From NCBI RefSeq assembly GCF_001905665.1, contig NZ_LIVX01000004.1:771019-835018 (forward strand): DNA of 64,000 bases, written 5' to 3'. This DNA comes from Streptomyces sp. CB02261 (GTDB taxonomy: Bacteria > Actinomycetota > Actinomycetes > Streptomycetales > Streptomycetaceae). Position 1 is the stretch's first letter. Each line of letters begins with the position of its first letter. Both the position numbers and the translations under genes were made by a program. The notes beneath the pieces are model-generated. The model was not told the origin of the DNA, ran no database searches, and saw only the letters and a list, made by a program, of their open reading frames with translations. Shown one piece after another: positions 59,553 to 64,000 of this stretch.

Positions 59553-59849
59553 ATGCCTGGTCTACTTCGCGGGGTCGCCCGCACCGCAGTCATCTCCGGT
59601 ACCGCCACCGCCGTCTCCAACCGGGTGTCACGGCGTCAGGCCGGCCGGTGGGCGCAGCAGGAGCAGGCCGCGGCGCCGGCTCCTCAGGCCTACAGCGCAC
59701 CGCCACCGCCACCGGCACCCGCACCCGAGCCCGTGGTGTCGATGGACACCAAGATCGCGCAGTTGAAGGAGCTCGCCGAGCTCAAGGAGCAAGGGGTGCT
59801 CTCCGAGACGGAGTTCGCGGCGCAGAAGAGCCGCCTCCTGGAGGCCTGA
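59553..59849 (+). CDS. SHOCT-domain protein
   Basis: 98 residues: an N-terminal hydrophobic/basic segment (RGVARTAVISGTATAVSNRV), a Pro/Ala-rich linker and a C-terminal SHOCT motif (IAQLKELAELKEQGVLSETEFAAQKSRLL). SHOCT mediates oligomerisation. ATG 59553 follows AAGGACATC. Probably works with the DUF6325 protein. Confidence 0.9.
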   Translation: MPGLLRGVARTAVISGTATAVSNRVSRRQAGRWAQQEQAAAPAPQAYSAPPPPPAPAPEPVVSMDTKIAQLKELAELKEQGVLSETEFAAQKSRLLEA

Positions 59850-59894
59850 ACGCCTCGCACCGCCCGCGGGCCCGCTCGGGCACCCCCGCCGCCC

Positions 59895-61256
59895 TCACGC
59901 CGTGCGCGAGGGCGGCGCGGCGTGACCGGCGACGGGGCCCCGCGGCAGCAGCTCCGCGACGGCGAAGGCCGTCACGGCCGCCAGGATCACCACGGGGATC
60001 GTCTCGGCGTTCCCGAGCACCAGGACCACCAGGGCCACGCTGCTGACCGGAAGCCGTAGAGCGGCCGCCACCGCCGCCGCCATCCCCGCGGCGGCGCCGG
60101 GGATCACCCCGAGCCCGGGCAGCGGCGAGAGCAGCACACCCGTCGCCGCGCCGAGGAACAGCGCGGGAAACACCAGTCCACCGCGGAGGCTGCCCAGGCA
60201 CAGGGCGTACGCGACGCCCTTGAACAGCAGGACGGCCAGCAGCGCCCCGACGCTCCAGGCGTGGGGGTCGGCGGCGAGCCCGGCCAGCGTGGCCTGGCCG
60301 GACGAGGCGACCTCGACGGGGTCACGGCCCGTGGAGACCGCGTAGAGGGCCGCGCAGCCTCCGGCGCCGACCGCGCAGACCACCGTCCTGACGACCGGCG
60401 AGGACGCCACGAAGGCGGCCGTGAGCCGGCCCCCGATGATCACCAGGTGCACCAGCGCGCCGATCCCCGCCGCCAGCGCGATCGACCACACCACGTCGCC
60501 GGTGTCCAGGCGCGGGGCAGCGGTGGGGAAGCGGATGCTGAGACTGCCCGTCTCGAGGCCGGTCCAGCGCCCGAACCCCGTGAACACCACGGCGCCGACC
60601 CCGCTCGACAGCAGGGCGGGCAGCATGATGACGAACAGCTGCGGACCGCCCACGCCCGCCACCTCGATCAGCAGCACGGCGGCGATGAGCGGATTGCCGA
60701 AGATGGCGGAGATGGCGGCCGCCGCGCCCGCCGCGCCCAGCAGCGCGGTGCTCTGCGGTGTGGCGGGGGCGCGCACGAGACGCCGGAAGAGCAGGGCCAG
60801 GCCGCCGCCGAGCGCGATCAGGGGTGCCTCGGGGCCGAGGACGGCGCCGAGCGGCAGGCTCGCCGCCGCCGCGATGATCACGCCGGGCAGGGCGGCCGCC
60901 GAGGCCCCGCCGGCGTGCAGGCCGGACGCCGGGACGTGGCCGCCCGCGCCCGGCAGACGGGCCACCACGAGGCCCACGATCGTGCCGGCGACGGCCAGCA
61001 GGGGCAGCGGCCACCAGGCGGGCGGGGTGTCCCAGCCGAGTGCCTCCGGCACGTCGGTCCAGAGCACGTGCTCCAGCTCGTGCAGTCCGACCAGGAACCA
61101 GAAGGCGGCGAGGGAGATGGGGACGCCGATGAGAGCACTGAAGACCAGGACCTTGCGGTACGCCGGTGTCCGCAGGAGGTCCCGCAGGCGGTCGGCCTCC
61201 GTGGGCTCCTCGGGCTGCCCCTCGGGGGCCGGGTGGGCTTTCGGTGACGCGGTCAT
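59895..61256 (-). CDS. CLC-family chloride channel/antiporter
   Basis: 453 residues with the helical pattern of CLC proteins. Ion-path motifs: GAGGHVPASG (in place of GSGIP), GPEAPLIALGGG (GREGP-like) and GGLVFPALFLG (GxFxP). The Arg of GREGP is replaced, and the gating-glutamate position reads E in GPEAP. ATG 61256 overlaps the stop of the potassium-channel gene by four bases, so the two channels are made together. Confidence 0.88.
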   Translation of the reverse strand: MTASPKAHPAPEGQPEEPTEADRLRDLLRTPAYRKVLVFSALIGVPISLAAFWFLVGLHELEHVLWTDVPEALGWDTPPAWWPLPLLAVAGTIVGLVVARLPGAGGHVPASGLHAGGASAAALPGVIIAAAASLPLGAVLGPEAPLIALGGGLALLFRRLVRAPATPQSTALLGAAGAAAAISAIFGNPLIAAVLLIEVAGVGGPQLFVIMLPALLSSGVGAVVFTGFGRWTGLETGSLSIRFPTAAPRLDTGDVVWSIALAAGIGALVHLVIIGGRLTAAFVASSPVVRTVVCAVGAGGCAALYAVSTGRDPVEVASSGQATLAGLAADPHAWSVGALLAVLLFKGVAYALCLGSLRGGLVFPALFLGAATGVLLSPLPGLGVIPGAAAGMAAAVAAALRLPVSSVALVVLVLGNAETIPVVILAAVTAFAVAELLPRGPVAGHAAPPSRTA

Positions 61257-61891
61257 CGATTCCGTCCTTCCGGACCGGGGCCTCGTTCGGGGAGATCGGG
61301 GGGCTGGGGGGCCGAGGGCGGCTGACGTCGCTGCAGCCCGATCCGGACCGCGCCGACCATGACCTTCGCGATCAGGCCCACGAGCACGAGGTCGGCCACC
61401 ATCTGGCAGGTGGTCAGCACGCGGGCCGTCTGCGACACGGGCACGATGTCGCCGAAGCCGACGGTGGCGAACACGGTCACCGTGAAGTACAGGGAGTCGT
61501 TCCTGCTGAGCGGTTCGGAGAAGGAGTGCCCTCCCTGCTCCTGCGCGTACAGGAAGTAGGTGGCCGAGAACAGCAGGAGGAACAGGGGCACCGCGGTGGT
61601 CAGGGCCTCGACGGCGCGGAGCCGGGGATGCGGCGAACGGGCGATGCTGATCGCCTGGAGGGCCAGCAGCACGCCGATCCCCAGGAGGCCCAGGACGAGC
61701 ACCGTGACGGTGCGCTGCTGATCGAGGTTCCCGTCGAGGGGGAGCAGGAAGTAGCCCACGGTGGCCGCCGTCACCACGGCGGCCGAGCGAAGGAGCGGCA
61801 GGAGCAGGCGCACGTGGCGCGGCTCGACCCGCCGGCCCCGGTCACCCTCCGGCGACCGGCCCCGGTCACCCTCCGGCTGCTGGGCTTCCAT
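61253..61891 (-). CDS. two-pore-type potassium channel protein
   Basis: 212 residues: four hydrophobic segments, with the pore loop FTVTVFATVGFGDIVPVSQT containing the K+ filter TVGFGD. The N-terminus carries a short repeated motif (PEGDRGR twice). ATG 61891 follows AGGAGAGC. No RCK regulatory domain is present. Coupled to the CLC gene, it may balance charge during chloride flux. Confidence 0.88.
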   Translation of the reverse strand: MEAQQPEGDRGRSPEGDRGRRVEPRHVRLLLPLLRSAAVVTAATVGYFLLPLDGNLDQQRTVTVLVLGLLGIGVLLALQAISIARSPHPRLRAVEALTTAVPLFLLLFSATYFLYAQEQGGHSFSEPLSRNDSLYFTVTVFATVGFGDIVPVSQTARVLTTCQMVADLVLVGLIAKVMVGAVRIGLQRRQPPSAPQPPDLPERGPGPEGRNR

Positions 61892-62048
61892 TCGGCTCTC
61901 CTGCGGGGCACTCCGCGGCTGTCCGCGAGCGGCGGAGCACCCGCCGTCAGTCCAGCAAAGACGCTCCCTCCGGGTCCCGCGACCGGAGCCGCGCCGTATG
62001 TCGCCGAGCGGCCGCACCGTCGTGGCGGCACCGCGGGGGCTACGAGCC

Positions 62049-62081
62049 GGGCCCGGTCGACGCGTACCGCCGACCGGGCCC
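62049..62081 (-). terminator. terminator of the acyl-CoA ligase gene
   Basis: GGGCCCGGTCG (62049-62059) pairs perfectly with CGACCGGGCCC (62071-62081). It lies just past the ligase stop codon. Confidence 0.75.
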
Positions 62082-62086
62082 CCGCG

Positions 62087-63697
62087 TCAGTGCGCCTCCA
62101 GCAGCTCCGCCCGGCTCTCCGTGGCGACGGCGGGGGTGTCCGCCCTATCCGCCTCCCTGAGTTCGCGCTTGAGGATCTTGCCCGTGGCGTTGGTGGGCAG
62201 GACGTCGAGGAACTCCGCCAGACGGGGGTACTTGTAGCTCGCCATCCGCTCCTTGCACCAACCGATCAGCTCGTCCTCGGAGAGCGTCGCACCCGGGACA
62301 CGGACCACGCAGGCCTTGATCTCCTCGCCGTGGCGCGCGTCCGGCACGCCGATCACGGCCGCCATGCTCACGGCCGGATGCGTGAGCAGGACCTCCTCGA
62401 CCTCGCGCGGGTACACGTTGAACCCGCCGCGGATGATCATGTCCTTGGCGCGGTCGACGATGTAGTACCAGCCGTCGGCGTCACGGCGGGCCAGGTCGCC
62501 GGTGCGGAACCAGCCGTCACGGATCACCTCGGCCGTCGCCTCGGGGCGGCCGAGGTAGCCCTTCATCACGTTGTGCCCGCGGACGACGATCTCGCCGATC
62601 GCGTCGGCGCCCCGGACCGGTGTCCAGTCCTCGTCGACGAGGTCCACCTCCACGCCCCAGACCGGACGTCCGATGGAGCCGGGGCGCACCGGCTCGCCCC
62701 GCGGCGCGAAGGTGGCGGCCGGGCTGGTCTCCGAGAGGCCGTACCCCTCCAGGATCGTCACGCCGAACCGCTCGGCGAAGCGGCGGTGGATCTCCACCGG
62801 GAGGGCGGAGCCTCCCGACCCGGCCATCCGCAGGTTCCCCGCGATGCGGGGCAGGTCCACGTCGGTGGCGTCCGCTTCGAGCAGGGCCCAGAACATGGTG
62901 GGGACGCCCGCGAAGAAGGTGACGGCATGGCGTTGCATGAGGGCGAGCACCGCCTGGGCGTCGAAGCGGGGCAGCAGCACCAGGGTCGCGCCCGACGCGA
63001 TGCCGGCGTTCATCTGCACGACCTGGCCGAAGGAGTGGAACAACGGTAGTGCGATCAGGTGCACGTCGTGCTCGACCTCGCCGAACAGCTTGTGGCAGGT
63101 GAGGACGTTCATCATCAGGTTGGAGTGGGTGAGCTCGGCGCCCTTCGGCCGGCCGGTGGTGCCGGAGGTGTACAGGATCACCGCGGTGTCGCCGGGCTCC
63201 GTGACGACCGTCGTGAAGTCCGCGCTCCGGCCGGCGAGGGCCGCCGTCAGGGTCTCGGCGCCCTCGATCGGGGAGTTCGCGGTGGTGCCGGCCGGCAGCA
63301 GGAAGAAGTGCTCGCATCCCGGAGTCGCGCCGAAGCCAGACCACCCTTCCTGTCCGAGCGGGAGTTCGGTGCCGCCCTCGAAGCAGAAGTACGCCTTGGC
63401 CTGGGAGTCGGCCAGGTGGTAGGCGATCTCGCGGTCCTTCAGCAGGACGTTGAGCGGGACGGCCACCGCGCCCGCCTTGAGGATGCCGTAGTAGACGATC
63501 GGGAACCAGGGGACGTTCGGGCACGACAGGGCGACCTTGTCGCCCGGTCCGATGCCCCGCGCGTGCAGCAGGCCGGCCACACGTCGGGCGGCCGTGTCCA
63601 GCTCCGCGTAGGTCATGCGCTGGACACCGAGGACGACGGCGGTGCGGTCGGGCACGGCGCGGGCGCTGTTCTCCAGCAGGGCGGCGAGGTTGAGCAT
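62087..63697 (-). CDS. long-chain fatty-acid--CoA ligase (FadD-like)
   Basis: 536 residues of the ANL adenylating superfamily. P-loop ILYTSGTTGRPKGAELTHSN, A5-type motif EGYGLSETSP, A7/A8 region WFRTGDLARRDADGWYYIVDRAKDMII and the C-terminal catalytic lysine in NATGKILKREL. It activates fatty or other carboxylic acids as CoA thioesters in the cytoplasm. ATG 63697 follows GGAGACC. The adjacent aldehyde dehydrogenase gene on the same strand may supply the acid. Confidence 0.92.
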   Translation of the reverse strand: MLNLAALLENSARAVPDRTAVVLGVQRMTYAELDTAARRVAGLLHARGIGPGDKVALSCPNVPWFPIVYYGILKAGAVAVPLNVLLKDREIAYHLADSQAKAYFCFEGGTELPLGQEGWSGFGATPGCEHFFLLPAGTTANSPIEGAETLTAALAGRSADFTTVVTEPGDTAVILYTSGTTGRPKGAELTHSNLMMNVLTCHKLFGEVEHDVHLIALPLFHSFGQVVQMNAGIASGATLVLLPRFDAQAVLALMQRHAVTFFAGVPTMFWALLEADATDVDLPRIAGNLRMAGSGGSALPVEIHRRFAERFGVTILEGYGLSETSPAATFAPRGEPVRPGSIGRPVWGVEVDLVDEDWTPVRGADAIGEIVVRGHNVMKGYLGRPEATAEVIRDGWFRTGDLARRDADGWYYIVDRAKDMIIRGGFNVYPREVEEVLLTHPAVSMAAVIGVPDARHGEEIKACVVRVPGATLSEDELIGWCKERMASYKYPRLAEFLDVLPTNATGKILKRELREADRADTPAVATESRAELLEAH

Positions 63698-63753
63698 GGG
63701 GTCTCCGTGGGGGAAGGGGTGGATGCGAGGGGAGCCGTTGGCCGGCGGCGGCG

Positions 63754-64000
63754 TCAGCCCCGCAGCGCGGCGGCGAACAGGGCGGGCAGCTTCACCGGGC
63801 TCGGGGCTGCCGTGAAGCGGGTGAGGCGCTCGACCGTGGTCCGGGCGGTGCGGTGGGTGACGAAGTACGGGGGGCGCGGGGACAGGGACGGGGCGCCCGT
63901 GACCAGACCGCGCGGGGCCGGCGCGAACGGGGCGCGCAGCACGGTCTTCTCGATGTCTTCGAGCATGAACGCGTTGTGCACGAAACCGGTGCCGCTGCCG
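63754..64000 (-). CDS. aldehyde dehydrogenase, C-terminal end (start outside window)
   Basis: The last 81 or so residues of an ALDH-superfamily protein: GSGTGFVHNAFMLEDIEKTV, then PRPPYFVTHRTARTTVERLTRF and a short Ala-rich tail. The pattern matches the C-terminal part of aldehyde dehydrogenases of the NAD type. It lies upstream of the acyl-CoA ligase on the same strand, suggesting aldehyde to acid to acyl-CoA conversion. Catalytic residues lie beyond the window edge. Confidence 0.75.
   Translation of the reverse strand, partial: GSGTGFVHNAFMLEDIEKTVLRAPFAPAPRGLVTGAPSLSPRPPYFVTHRTARTTVERLTRFTAAPSPVKLPALFAAALRG

Noticed and set aside
1-64000. tRNA, rRNA, prophage or insertion sequence
   Set aside because: Scanned by eye for transposase motifs, terminal repeats and conserved RNA segments; none was convincing.

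Overview
The window is chromosomal DNA of a Streptomyces-type actinomycete. The DNA is GC-rich throughout, genes start with GTG about as readily as ATG behind GGAGG-like sites, several genes overlap by four bases, and some look leaderless. The families also fit: SpoIIE-type phosphatase, ECF sigma factor, ROK and LacI regulators, DUF6223, DUF6325, DUF3140, and large secreted carbohydrate enzymes. No rRNA, tRNA, CRISPR array, phage or intact insertion sequence was seen.

Layout. 1-3.4 kb: the 5' part of a PAS/GAF/SpoIIE phosphatase, then a decaying operon with a ricin-lectin remnant, an intact HpnZ-like alcohol dehydrogenase and a wrecked MFS transporter gene containing a small inversion. 3.8-7.0 kb: an ECF sigma factor fused to a zinc finger, a membrane segment and a CAP domain; three tiny reverse-strand genes, two of which end in WxWPD; an Rrf2 regulator. 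7.1-14.4 kb: an FAD/NAD(P)-binding protein fused to a TPR domain, a small unknown protein, an SdpA/SdpB-like (DUF5819/HTTM) pair and a repetitive secreted DUF3494 protein. 14.4-21.1 kb: a ROK-regulated ribose-type ABC transporter operon with a Gfo/Idh/MocA dehydrogenase and a truncated last gene.

21.4-28.8 kb: three secreted enzymes (PA14/beta-propeller, PQQ-type sugar dehydrogenase, ThuA-DUF1080) that share an almost identical 375-bp C-terminal ricin-lectin module. 28.9-43.5 kb: a LacI regulator, two giant multimodular GH87-type alpha-1,3-glucanases, a MalEFG-type ABC transporter and a GH13 alpha-glucosidase. Together these look like a complete alpha-1,3-glucan utilisation locus: extracellular cleavage, oligosaccharide import, cytoplasmic hydrolysis. 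A shared ACTTGC/TCTTGC-type motif upstream of several of these transcription units may link their regulation to that of the neighbouring keto-sugar genes.

43.9-64 kb is more ordinary: a small secreted protein, flavohaemoprotein plus PNPOx-like protein, YihY/BrkB, phospholipase-D-type cardiolipin synthase, DUF6223, a leaderless two-component system, an AI-2E family transporter, an FAD (GMC) sugar dehydrogenase operon, a stress-type cluster (DUF3140, DUF2945, Dps, DUF6325, SHOCT), a CLC channel overlapping a potassium channel gene, an acyl-CoA ligase and the 3' end of an aldehyde dehydrogenase gene.

All calls come from reading the sequence and recalling families. No database search was run, so domain borders are approximate.
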